A stretch of DNA of 36,618 bases from an uncultured Lachnospiraceae bacterium (GTDB taxonomy: Bacteria; Bacillota; Clostridia; Lachnospirales; Lachnospiraceae). Location of the stretch: NCBI GenBank assembly GCA_934402515.1, contig CAKRTZ010000021.1, positions 1 to 36,618 of the forward strand, given 5' to 3'. The notes beneath the pieces were generated by a model that was not told where the DNA came from, made no database searches, and saw only the letters and a list, made by a program, of their open reading frames with translations. Positions 16,455 through 24,360 of this stretch are shown one piece after another (the first letter of the stretch is position 1; each line of letters begins with the position of its first letter). The position numbers and the translations under genes are program-made.

Positions 16455-17369
16455 TTAATTTCTGCGATCCAGATATTCCTGTACGGAAATTGCAGCATTG
16501 GCTCCATCTGCTACTGCCGTAATAATCTGACGCAGTTTCTTGGTGCGGGCATCTCCCGCCGCAAAAATTCCCGGTGTCCCAGTCACTCCATCCTCTCCGG
16601 CAATGAGATATCCCTGTTCATCCATGGGAACCAGACCTTCCACAAACGCGGTGTCTGGGTGAATTCCCACCGCAATGAAAATACCGGATACCGGAATTTC
16701 CTCAGTGCTGTCCTGTTTCAAATGGCGCACACAGATCTGTTCCACTAAGGTTTCTCCCTGAATTTCCGTGACCACGCTGTCCCAGAGAATTTCCACGTTG
16801 GTCAGGGAAAACAACTGCTCCTGCAGGGATCTGGCTGCCCGGAGGGTGTCCCGTCTGTGAATGAGAATCACTTTCTCCACAAAACGGGAAAGAAAAATAG
16901 CATCCTCCACTGCCACATCACCACCTCCGGCAACTGCTACGGTTTTCCCACGGAAAAAAGCCCCGTCACAGGTGGCACAATAGGAAACGCCTCTGCCCAT
17001 CAGCCGTTCCTCTCCCGGTACATTAAGAGTAGCATGGGATGCTCCCGGCGCCAGAATAATGCTTTGGGTCTCCCACTCCTTTTTCGTGGTAATTACCCGG
17101 AAGCCGTCCCGGCATTTTTCAATTTCCCGGACTATTCCCGTGGTAAATTCCGCTCCCAGTCCCGCTGCGTGCTCATGGAATTTGTTTCCCAGCTCCATGC
17201 CGCCGATTCCGGGAAGTCCCAGATAATTATCCACCTCATAGGTGGTGAGTACCTGACCGCCGCTCATGGCGTTTTTCTCCAGTACCAATACGGACAATCC
17301 TGCCCGTCTGGCATATACCGCAGCCGACAGTCCCGCAGGACCGGAGCCAACGATGATGACATCAAACAT
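16455..17369 (-). CDS. trxB: Thioredoxin reductase (NAD(P)/FAD-dependent)
   Basis: A 304-residue class II pyridine nucleotide-disulfide oxidoreductase. It has the FAD Rossmann motif GSGPAGLSAAVYARRAG at the N-terminus, the redox-active pair Cys131 and Cys134 in CATCDGAFF, the second nucleotide motif VAGGGDVAVEDA near residue 147, and the C-terminal FAD motif GIFAAGDARTKKLRQIITAVADGANAA. It reduces thioredoxin or a related disulfide partner in the cytosol. It has an AAGGAG ribosome site. It lies 149 bases after glmS, with an MscL relic between and no terminator seen, so cotranscription with glmS is possible. No thioredoxin gene is adjacent. Confidence 0.94.
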   Translation of the reverse strand: MFDVIIVGSGPAGLSAAVYARRAGLSVLVLEKNAMSGGQVLTTYEVDNYLGLPGIGGMELGNKFHEHAAGLGAEFTTGIVREIEKCRDGFRVITTKKEWETQSIILAPGASHATLNVPGEERLMGRGVSYCATCDGAFFRGKTVAVAGGGDVAVEDAIFLSRFVEKVILIHRRDTLRAARSLQEQLFSLTNVEILWDSVVTEIQGETLVEQICVRHLKQDSTEEIPVSGIFIAVGIHPDTAFVEGLVPMDEQGYLIAGEDGVTGTPGIFAAGDARTKKLRQIITAVADGANAAISVQEYLDRRN

Positions 17370-17381
17370 AACGTACTCCTT

Positions 17382-17450
17382 TTATTCTGACAGATCCATT
17401 ACATTGCCTCTTAAGGCAAATTCCTTAAACTCCTGCATAAATTTCTTCAT
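17382..17450 (-). pseudogene. mscL: 22-codon N-terminal relic of the MscL mechanosensitive channel
   Basis: Reading from ATG 17450, the frame encodes MKKFMQEFKEFALRGNVMDL then Ser-Glu and a stop. KEFALRGNVMDL is the near-invariant N-terminal amphipathic helix and start of TM1 of MscL (typically KEFALRGNVVDLAVGVIIG). The rest of the channel is missing and no further MscL sequence occurs before trxB. A good GAGGAG ribosome site is kept 7-8 bases upstream. The most likely history is an internal deletion. It may still be translated as a small amphipathic peptide. Functional channel activity is not possible. Confidence 0.75.
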
Positions 17451-17518
17451 TCTTTACTCCTCGCTTTCACTTTTGTCATACCTTTTATTCCTACAGCTTA
17501 TGTTTTCTTTTCTTTATT

Positions 17519-19345
17519 TTATTCTACCGTAACAACCTTTGCAAGGTTTCTCGGTTTATCTACATCTAATCCTTTGTCCATAGATACATAATAGGCTAAG
17601 AGCTGTAATGCCACCGATGCAGGGAATACCATGAAAGCATCCGGCATATCCGGCAGGGTAAAAATTCCTGACCAGTCCTGTTCTCCCGCCTGTGCATAAT
17701 AATCCTGTTTGATAAACAGGGTCACAGCGGCACCTCTGGACTTCACTTCACGGATATTTGACATTTCTTTATCATGAAGCCTGCGCTGGGTTACCACTGC
17801 AATCACCGGTGTATTTTCCGTGATAAGGGCAATGGTTCCATGTTTTAATTCTCCCGATGCATAAGCCTCCGTATGAATGTAGGATATCTCCTTGAGTTTT
17901 AAGGAGCCCTCCAACAAAATGGAGTAATCCAGTCCACGGCCGATCATGAACGCATCTTTGGCATTTAAAATGGTTCTGGCAAAACGGTGAATATCCTGGC
18001 GTCGTGTCAATACATCTTCCATCACCTCAGGAACCCGTTTGATCTGCTCCATAAAGGCAACGGTCTCTTCCCGGCTCATTGCCCCCCGGAGATATGCCAT
18101 TCTGCCTACCAGCAGATAAAGCACAGCCAGCTGGGTGGTATAAGCCTTGGTGCTGGCTACCGCAATTTCCGGTCCTGCCATGGTGTAGAGCACATATTCA
18201 CTCTCCCTGGCAATGGAAGCCCCCCGCACATTAATGACGGACAGGCTCGTTGCCCCCTGTTTTCTGGCATACTTTAAGGCTTCCAGGGTGTCGATGGTCT
18301 CTCCGGACTGGGAGATGGCAATCACCAGCGTCTTTTCATCAATCACCGGATCCGCATACATAAATTCCGATGCGTACTCCACATCCGCATGCATGCGCAA
18401 AACAGACTGCATCAGCGACTGTGCCACCAGTCCTGCATGCATGGCAGTACCACAGGCAACAATGCAGACCCGTTCACAGTCCGCCAGCACTTCGTCCGGT
18501 ACCTGATCCACAGAAAAATCCGGCAGTCCGTCCACAATTCTTCCTTCAATGGTACGACGGATGGCGTCCGGCTGCTCCATGATCTCCTTTTCCATATAAA
18601 AAGGGTAACCGCCCTTATCCGCACGGCTTACATCCCAGTCCACCGTCAGATATTCCGGTTCCACCCCGTCTCCGGACAGATCATAAAGTCTGAGCCCATC
18701 TCCGTTCATCTCCAGTACATGAAATTCAGGCACCACAAAATAACGATCCGTGAACCGGCACAGTGCAGTTACATCCGATGCCAGAATGCATCCTTCCTCA
18801 CACTGCGTAGCCACAATAGGGCTTACATTACGAACGGCATAAATAGTTCCCGGACGATCCTCAAACAGGATGACCAGAGCAAAAGTTCCCTTCAGTTTCA
18901 GTACCGTCTTACGGATTGCCGCATAGGGATCTCCCTGATAGTAATGATCCAACATCGCTGCAGCCACCTCCGTGTCTGTCTGAGACTTCAAAAGGGAAGA
19001 CAAATGATAATGCTCTGTCAGTTCCTTATAATTCTCAATAATGCCGTTATGGACAATGGTCACCCGTCCGAACTGATGTGGATGGGCATTCTCGTCGCAG
19101 ACTCCGCCGTGGGTCGCCCATCTGGTGTGTCCGATTCCGCAGGTTTCCTCTTTTCCTTCTCCCTGGCAGCGTTTTCTCAAATCATTGACTCTTCCGGCAC
19201 ATTTGAGAACCTGCACTTCCGGTGTCTCGTGGGAACTTAAGGCAATACCGGCGCTGTCATAGCCGCGGTATTCCAAAAGCTCCAACGCATCCAGAAGGAT
19301 GTCTTTTGCCTGCTTTTTCCCTGTATATCCAATAATTCCACACAT
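17519..19345 (-). CDS. glmS: Glutamine--fructose-6-phosphate aminotransferase (isomerizing)
   Basis: A 608-residue GlmS that makes glucosamine-6-phosphate from fructose-6-phosphate and glutamine, the committed step to UDP-GlcNAc. The N-terminal Ntn glutaminase domain starts MCGIIGYTG with the nucleophile Cys2 and contains HTRWATHGGVCDENAHPH and NGIIENY. The isomerase half has two SIS domains (CGTAMHAGLVAQSLM, ISQSGETIDTLEAL, STKAYTTQL) and ends DKPRNLAKVVTVE. The length is standard. A glmS ribozyme occupies the 5' leader, so expression should fall as glucosamine-6-phosphate rises. It directly follows the exopolysaccharide operon terminator. Confidence 0.97.
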   Translation of the reverse strand: MCGIIGYTGKKQAKDILLDALELLEYRGYDSAGIALSSHETPEVQVLKCAGRVNDLRKRCQGEGKEETCGIGHTRWATHGGVCDENAHPHQFGRVTIVHNGIIENYKELTEHYHLSSLLKSQTDTEVAAAMLDHYYQGDPYAAIRKTVLKLKGTFALVILFEDRPGTIYAVRNVSPIVATQCEEGCILASDVTALCRFTDRYFVVPEFHVLEMNGDGLRLYDLSGDGVEPEYLTVDWDVSRADKGGYPFYMEKEIMEQPDAIRRTIEGRIVDGLPDFSVDQVPDEVLADCERVCIVACGTAMHAGLVAQSLMQSVLRMHADVEYASEFMYADPVIDEKTLVIAISQSGETIDTLEALKYARKQGATSLSVINVRGASIARESEYVLYTMAGPEIAVASTKAYTTQLAVLYLLVGRMAYLRGAMSREETVAFMEQIKRVPEVMEDVLTRRQDIHRFARTILNAKDAFMIGRGLDYSILLEGSLKLKEISYIHTEAYASGELKHGTIALITENTPVIAVVTQRRLHDKEMSNIREVKSRGAAVTLFIKQDYYAQAGEQDWSGIFTLPDMPDAFMVFPASVALQLLAYYVSMDKGLDVDKPRNLAKVVTVE

Positions 19346-19396
19346 ATATGATTCCTCATCTTTCTATCATTATTTTATATTATTTCAAAATTATGA

Positions 19397-19442
19397 AACT
19401 ATTCAAAACACCTTCGCAAAATCCTAAAGGCGTTGAATAGTT
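19397..19442. repeat. Repeat hairpin between glmS ribozyme and glmS
   Basis: AACTATTCAA (19397-19406) and TTGAATAGTT (19433-19442) are perfect inverted arms. On the minus strand they extend inward through CGCCTT/AAGGTG, giving about 16 paired bases. The left half matches the repeat near 6361-6380. No T-run follows, so it is not a classical terminator. Confidence 0.55.
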
Positions 19443-19443
19443 A

Positions 19444-19582
19444 CACCGGTTATTCCGTATTTGTTTTGCAGTTGCCTGCATATTTGCCGGAATATCCCGC
19501 ACCCGGTAAGTACGAAAGGGCGTCCGCCGAATTTTCGATAACCCTTTTCCTCGTCACCCTGCCTGCAGCAGGGACTGGCGCT
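19444..19582 (-). ncRNA. glmS ribozyme (glucosamine-6-phosphate-activated self-cleaving RNA)
   Basis: On the minus strand the conserved AGCGCC cleavage region is at 19582-19577, with predicted cleavage just before the G at 19581. It is followed by a GC-rich P2 hairpin and the highly conserved core segments GTGACGAGG, GGGTTATCGAAA and TTCGGCGGACGCC, and closes with the CGGAAT/ACCGGT helix region near 19450. These are the signature elements of the glmS ribozyme class, in the expected place upstream of glmS. Cleavage after metabolite binding exposes the downstream mRNA to decay. Confidence 0.93.
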
Positions 19583-19642
19583 GGATGAGAAGACATACGG
19601 TGTAGTTTCAAAGATATGACAATTCAGTTTTCAAGGTACTAT

Positions 19643-19677
19643 GAAAAAACCAGTTGTGCCAAAACACAACTGGTTTT
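19643..19677 (-). terminator. Terminator of the exopolysaccharide operon
   Basis: A perfect 13-bp stem (AAAACCAGTTGTG / CACAACTGGTTTT) with a 6-base loop is followed on the minus strand by a run of T. It lies 30 bases past the last gene of the operon and upstream of the glmS leader. Its A/T flanks could let it work in both directions. Confidence 0.9.
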
Positions 19678-19707
19678 ATGTTAACGAAAAAACAGGATTC
19701 TGTCAAG

Positions 19708-20115
19708 TCAATGTGCTGCCATATAATCGGTAAACAGAGCATCAATTTCCCCGGCACAGTCACCGAGGGCACCCATCCTGGACGCCGCATCCTCTCTCTC
19801 CGTCTGCATTTCCTTCTGTTTTGCAGTGTCTCCCGTTTCCAGATAGGTATAATACAGCACCGTGGACTGGTAATAGTCTGCCACAGCATAGCACTCTGCG
19901 ATTTCTGCCGTCTCCTTTACCTTCTCTGCCCGGTTTTTATCGCAATACTGCACTAGGTCGGTGTATCGTCCGTCCCGGATGGCATAAACCAGACTGCTTT
20001 CCTCATAACTATAATGATAGCTGTCATAAAAAATCTCCCTGCCAGCCCTGAGCAGGAGCAGGACGGTCAGTGCTGTCAGTGCGATGGTAATGCCACGAAA
20101 TAATTTATCACTCAT
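19708..20115 (-). CDS. Small single-pass membrane protein, last gene of the exopolysaccharide operon
   Basis: A 135-residue protein from the ATG at 20115: a short N-terminus, one membrane span (ITIALTALTVLLLLRAG), then a helical, Tyr- and Glu-rich region (VYAIRDGRYTDLVQYCDKN). A longer frame to 20187 has no ribosome site. For 20115 an AAAGGAG precedes, and the ATG lies inside the end of the previous gene (8-base overlap), indicating translational coupling. I do not recognise a family. The layout after the membrane span resembles the two zinc-ribbon proteins just upstream but lacks the zinc ribbon, so it may be a shortened relative. Confidence 0.75.
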   Translation of the reverse strand: MSDKLFRGITIALTALTVLLLLRAGREIFYDSYHYSYEESSLVYAIRDGRYTDLVQYCDKNRAEKVKETAEIAECYAVADYYQSTVLYYTYLETGDTAKQKEMQTEREDAASRMGALGDCAGEIDALFTDYMAAH

Positions 20116-20878
20116 CCTTCTCATAGCTCCTTTCCAGCAGAACAAGAATCTTGGTGTTGGACATCTGGCGGATCGTCTTACCGGCAAACACCTCTCCGTC
20201 TACCCCCACATACGCCTGTACCAGCGCCTCTGCCTGGGATATCAGATTCTCGCACCACTCGGTATGATGCCGGTACATCTCTACATAATAGTAATCTTCA
20301 CTCACATTCCGGTACAGATATACCAGGTCATCGGAAATATTTTCCAGACATTTATCCGGGTCAAAATAACTGTCATACCCATTGCCATTGTTATGTTCCA
20401 CCAGTCTGGAGCACATCTCCCAGATATCATGGTAGGTGCCTGCCAGACGTCCAAACTGCTGGTAATGCTCAAATTCCGTATTGTCAAAATCATAATACAC
20501 CAGATCCCGGTCATTCAGAAAATTATAATAGCCTGTCCAGTCTCCTTTTTCCGCATAGGCATCCAGCTGGGTCTGGTATTCGGTGAGATGCCTTTTCTCT
20601 CCATACATGTTCACTGCCCGCCGGATATCCCAGACATAAACATTGACTACCACTGCCCCCAGTACCAGCATTACCATAACCGCCAGCACTGCAATCCGGG
20701 CCGCCCTCCGGCTTGTCTTTCCCGCCTTCTCATAGACCTCGCTCTTGGTGTTCTGGTAGTCCGTTTCATAGTGAAACATGTCCTGTCTGTGTTTCACATA
20801 ATGCTTATTGGGCTGGTGGCAATAGGGACATACCTTGTCGTCAATCGTCAGATTGGAACCACAATAATCACACTTCAC
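20108..20878 (-). CDS. Zinc-ribbon membrane protein, unknown function (second copy)
   Basis: A 256-residue protein with an N-terminal zinc ribbon (CDYCGSNLTIDDKVCPYCHQ, four cysteines in two CxxC knuckles), a basic linker, one membrane span (IAVLAVMVMLVLGAVVVNVYVW, about 61-82) and a C-terminal helical domain rich in Tyr, Asp and Glu. The start is GTG with AAGGAG 8 bases upstream. It resembles the protein encoded just upstream: in both, the span is followed by a D(Y/F)xxFYxE-like segment and an EHYxxF/L..TYxDxWE-like block. The zinc ribbon should lie in the cytoplasm and the C-terminal domain outside. A link to polymer secretion is inferred only from operon position. Confidence 0.8.
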   Translation of the reverse strand: MKCDYCGSNLTIDDKVCPYCHQPNKHYVKHRQDMFHYETDYQNTKSEVYEKAGKTSRRAARIAVLAVMVMLVLGAVVVNVYVWDIRRAVNMYGEKRHLTEYQTQLDAYAEKGDWTGYYNFLNDRDLVYYDFDNTEFEHYQQFGRLAGTYHDIWEMCSRLVEHNNGNGYDSYFDPDKCLENISDDLVYLYRNVSEDYYYVEMYRHHTEWCENLISQAEALVQAYVGVDGEVFAGKTIRQMSNTKILVLLERSYEKDE

Positions 20879-20928
20879 TGTTTTCTCTCCTTATCCGTTC
20901 CTTTTCACTCGTACTTCTCCGGCCGCCT

Positions 20929-21765
20929 TTAGTCTGCATGGGGCAGGCGGTCTTTCATGGTATCCACATAGTCGTAAAGCCCTTTGTATTTCAGATAACC
21001 ATCCCCGGTGTCTGCCGACTGAATCTGTCTCTGGATTTCTGCATCATCGATGCCGTAAACTTCCCTGATAAAGTCCGTCACCTCATCCCGCCACTGTTCA
21101 ACGAGTGCTCGATCCTCGTCACTCATCATATCGTTGCGGTACTTTGCATCCTTGGAATAAATCAAATCCAGCCCTTCGTAAAAAGGCGAGTGGTATTCAT
21201 AAAAGCAGGGAATCTCTCCGCCCTTTAAGCGCTCCCAGAAGTCCGTACACTCCCGGTACTCGTCATAGTAGGTCAGAAGGTAATAGTGTTCCCAGGTACT
21301 GAAGTTGTACTGGATACCGGACTCCACGTAGGAATTTTCCCGGTAAAAATCCAGCAGTGCATCGAAATTCCCCTCTGCAAACCATTCGTCCAGTCTGGGA
21401 TAATTTTCCTTTTCCCAGAGGAGCTGTTCCCTGGCGTCTGCCGTGGTGGTCTGGCTGGCTGTCTCGTACAGATACATGGCAATATCCCAGCGTTTGCTGT
21501 ACAAAAACAGTGCGGCTGCCACAACTATAATCACCACCAGGGTAATTACCACGGTTTTTCCAGTAAATTTCAGATGTTTCCGGACTTCCTGGGTGATTTC
21601 CTCCTTGGGAATGTCCCCTAAATCCTCCAGGTTGTCCCGCAGCGTGTCCATGTCCTCCATGTACTTCTGCTCTGCCCCGGCTTCGTTGATGGCACCGCAG
21701 TAAGGACACCGTGCCACCTGCCCGTCAATGAGGGCACCACATTCTCTGCATTTTATTTTCATCAT
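20929..21765 (-). CDS. Zinc-ribbon membrane protein, unknown function (first copy)
   Basis: A 278-residue protein built like its downstream neighbour: zinc ribbon CRECGALIDGQVARCPYCGA at residues 5-24, an acidic helical linker, a membrane span (VVITLVVIIVVAAALFLYS, about 73-91) and a helical C-terminal region containing FAEGNFDALLDFYRENSYV and WEHYYLLTYYDEYRECTDFWE. AAAAGGG precedes the start. The gap to the DHHW gene is 36 bases. Similar zinc-ribbon single-pass proteins are common and uncharacterised in Lachnospiraceae. No enzymatic motif is visible. Confidence 0.8.
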   Translation of the reverse strand: MMKIKCRECGALIDGQVARCPYCGAINEAGAEQKYMEDMDTLRDNLEDLGDIPKEEITQEVRKHLKFTGKTVVITLVVIIVVAAALFLYSKRWDIAMYLYETASQTTTADAREQLLWEKENYPRLDEWFAEGNFDALLDFYRENSYVESGIQYNFSTWEHYYLLTYYDEYRECTDFWERLKGGEIPCFYEYHSPFYEGLDLIYSKDAKYRNDMMSDEDRALVEQWRDEVTDFIREVYGIDDAEIQRQIQSADTGDGYLKYKGLYDYVDTMKDRLPHAD

Positions 21766-21801
21766 AAACCCTTTTCCACGGTTTCTCCGGGATTTCCGGC
21801 A

Positions 21802-22953
21802 TCAGGGTCGATTGATATACACCACTCTGGTGTCTTTGGCAAAGCCCTGTATGGAATAGAGAAAAAGCACTTCCTCATAGCCTTCCTTTTCCACTAAATG
21901 GGCTAACCCATAGGCATAATTCCGGTAGTCCACCACGCCCACCTGTCCATAGTGTTCCAACAAAAAAGGAACAAAACAATTGGCATAGCTGTCCTTTACC
22001 ACCAGGATTTTTCCTTCGCCATCGCCTTCTATCACAGAATATCCGTTATTTCCGTCCAGAAATGCGGCGTACTTGTCATACTGTCCCAGTTTTTCCTCCT
22101 GGATGATGCTCTGAGGAGGCTGGGGTTCAAATTCCGCATCACCGGTCACCTTATAGATTACCATGTTATTGTCCGCAGGGAAATAAGAAATTGTATCTGA
22201 TTTTGTCAAAATGTATCTGGTTTTGGAATAGTGGGTGCCATAAAAGTTCTCCACCTTCACTGCCTGGTCAAAATCCCGCTCCACTGCCGTCAGTCCATGT
22301 GCCTGGCAAAATTCTTCATAGGCATAGTACGCCCCCAGTGTGGTCCAGTGGTGGTCAGTGCGGTAATAGATATAGTCCTCCCGGTGGGCATCCAGGATAT
22401 CCCGCAGATCCAGTACCTGACTGTAGGGCTGCAGGGTGTCCTCCAGCTCCTCATACAGGGCATCCTCGGATTCCATAGGTGCATCCCAGGGAAGCTGTTC
22501 CGCGAGAATAGCTGCCGGAGAAGGCACCAGCATCACGGACACCGGTACTTCTGCGTTCCGGGCAAAGTCTGCCAGTTCTCTCAGATTGGCGGTGTACTGC
22601 TCCTGCCCTTCTTCTGTGACAAACTGCTCCGTAAACATCTGGCTGTCTTTCCCCAGCAGGATGCCATCCTCCTCGGTTTTCCCAAAAAACAGTTCATCCA
22701 CAAAGCATTTAAAGGAAATCCAGTTCTGGCGCAGTGCCACATGGTCGTTTACATAATCTTGCAGTTGCTCCTGATAGTCCCCGGACAGTACATCCTCCCA
22801 GGATAAAGACGGGAAGGCTGTGGCTCTCCGGTTCTCTATGGTGAGCATATTTTCTTTCGGAAGTGCCAGACTGCAGATTCCCAATACTGCCAGCAACAGG
22901 AACAGACAGAGCGCCGGAACCATCCTCCATTGATTCGTTTTTTTCTGTTTCAA
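21802..22953 (-). CDS. DHHW/AlgJ-like polysaccharide O-acetylation partner protein
   Basis: A 383-residue protein read from a TTG at 22953, which has a perfect AGGAGG 6-8 bases upstream and begins 10 bases after the MBOAT stop. Upstream in-frame ATGs lie inside the MBOAT gene and lack ribosome sites. A signal-anchor (about 11-30) precedes an SGNH-like extracytoplasmic domain. Visible are MLVPSPAAIL near 141-150, the DHHW motif (Asp200 to Trp203 in YYRTDHHWTTLGAYYAY) and VKDSYANCFVPFL near 325, the AlgJ/AlgX-type active-site pattern of Asp-His and Ser. Such proteins move acetyl groups from an MBOAT partner onto extracellular polysaccharide. The pairing with the adjacent MBOAT gene supports this strongly. 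Confidence 0.86.
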   Translation of the reverse strand: MKQKKTNQWRMVPALCLFLLLAVLGICSLALPKENMLTIENRRATAFPSLSWEDVLSGDYQEQLQDYVNDHVALRQNWISFKCFVDELFFGKTEEDGILLGKDSQMFTEQFVTEEGQEQYTANLRELADFARNAEVPVSVMLVPSPAAILAEQLPWDAPMESEDALYEELEDTLQPYSQVLDLRDILDAHREDYIYYRTDHHWTTLGAYYAYEEFCQAHGLTAVERDFDQAVKVENFYGTHYSKTRYILTKSDTISYFPADNNMVIYKVTGDAEFEPQPPQSIIQEEKLGQYDKYAAFLDGNNGYSVIEGDGEGKILVVKDSYANCFVPFLLEHYGQVGVVDYRNYAYGLAHLVEKEGYEEVLFLYSIQGFAKDTRVVYINRP

Positions 22954-22963
22954 GTTTCCCCTC

Positions 22964-24355
22964 CTAAAATCCCGCATACAGTGCAGCCCGTCCGGTACTG
23001 CCCACGATGTATGCCAGACTACCGATAAAAATAGCCACAAGCCACAAGGTTTCCAGCCATCTTCTCTTTTCCAGTTTCTGCTGGAACCTTTCAAAGATAC
23101 CGCCGGACACTGTCATGGACAAAAGTAAAATCACCCCATAGCACCGCAGGAAGTACCCTGCCGATATCCCGGAGGAAAACCCAAACAATTTTCCCAGAAG
23201 GGGTAGCAGAGAAATCTGACTGCCGTCCGCCGCAAAGATACCCCATCCCACTGCGGCAATCACCAACGTATAAAGATGCCCAAACCACTTCTGTTTTTGC
23301 AGAAAGCCTTTTAACACATATTTCTCCAGAAAGAGAAAGAAGAAATAGTAGAGTCCCCACACCAGGAAATTGCCGGTGGAGCCATGCCAGATTCCCGTCA
23401 GCAGCCACACCACCAGCATGTTGAAAATCTGGCGTGCCGCCCCTTTCCGGTTTCCACCCAGCAGAATGTAGACATAGTCCCGAAACCATTTGGATAAAGT
23501 GATGTGCCATCGCCGCCAGAAATCCGTCACACTGTCTGCCCGGTAAGGATACTGGAAGTTGGCTTTACAGGAAAAACCCATCAGGGCTGAGAGACCGTTA
23601 CTCATTTCCGAATACCCGGAAAAATCCAGATAAAGCTGGAGGGAAAATGCCACAACACCCAGCCAGACCAGTGCCGAGGATGCCTGTGTCAGTCCAATGC
23701 CCCCTTCTCCTGCTATCTGGTTCCAGAGAAGTCCCAGAGTATCTGCCAGGATGACCTTTTTCGCCAGCCCATAGACAAACAGGCGGGTGCCCTCCAGCAT
23801 TCTTTCCGGTTGTATGGTGCGGTTACGTTCTTGTAACTCTGCCCGGATATCGGTATAGCGGATGATGGGGCCCACAACCATCTGCTGATACATCAGCACA
23901 TAGGTGGAAAAGTCAATAAAATTTTTCTCCGGCGGACATTTGCCGGTGTAGACATCACACAGGTAGCTGAGCATCTTAAAGAGATAATAACTGATGCCCA
24001 GTGGCAGTACCAGAAAGAAGGTCACATCACCTCTGGTCAGGCTGTTGAGAAATTCTGTGAGATAAGCACCATACTTAAATGCCGCCAACAGGAGGAGGTT
24101 CAGCGCCAGTGCCGTGACCAGAAGAAGTTTTCTGATGCCCGGTTTCCCGTCTGTCTTCCCTATCCACAGGGCAAACAGATAGTTGACGAGTACAATTCCC
24201 ACTGCCAGCGGCAGATATTTCAGATTTCCAAAGGCATAAAAAAGAAGGCTCTCCAACAACAGAACCGTATTTTTTACCTTACCGGGTGCCAGCCAGTACA
24301 ACAGCATGGCGGCTGGCAGAAAAAACAACATAAACAATACACTGTTAAACAGCAT
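22964..24355 (-). CDS. MBOAT family O-acyltransferase (AlgI-like)
   Basis: A 463-residue polytopic membrane protein with about ten to twelve spans. The AlgI/DltB-type signatures are present: LGISYYLFKMLSYLCDVYTGK (about 119-139), YQQMVVGPIIRY, LYLDFSGYSEMSNGLSALMG (about 241-260), the conserved FWRRWHITLSKWFRDYVYI with His284, and the catalytic His324 in LTGIWHGSTGNFLVWG. It would pass acetyl groups from cytoplasmic acetyl-CoA across the membrane. The DHHW-type partner gene follows 10 bases later. D-alanylation by DltB is unlikely because no other dlt genes are present. Confidence 0.93.
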   Translation of the reverse strand: MLFNSVLFMLFFLPAAMLLYWLAPGKVKNTVLLLESLLFYAFGNLKYLPLAVGIVLVNYLFALWIGKTDGKPGIRKLLLVTALALNLLLLAAFKYGAYLTEFLNSLTRGDVTFFLVLPLGISYYLFKMLSYLCDVYTGKCPPEKNFIDFSTYVLMYQQMVVGPIIRYTDIRAELQERNRTIQPERMLEGTRLFVYGLAKKVILADTLGLLWNQIAGEGGIGLTQASSALVWLGVVAFSLQLYLDFSGYSEMSNGLSALMGFSCKANFQYPYRADSVTDFWRRWHITLSKWFRDYVYILLGGNRKGAARQIFNMLVVWLLTGIWHGSTGNFLVWGLYYFFFLFLEKYVLKGFLQKQKWFGHLYTLVIAAVGWGIFAADGSQISLLPLLGKLFGFSSGISAGYFLRCYGVILLLSMTVSGGIFERFQQKLEKRRWLETLWLVAIFIGSLAYIVGSTGRAALYAGF

Positions 24356-24360
24356 TTTTC

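Noticed and set aside
18389..19240. 283-codon plus-strand ORF opposite glmS, and other long plus-strand frames such as 20084-20932
   Set aside because: They lie wholly on the opposite strand of clear genes, have no family motifs, and reflect the codon bias of the real genes.
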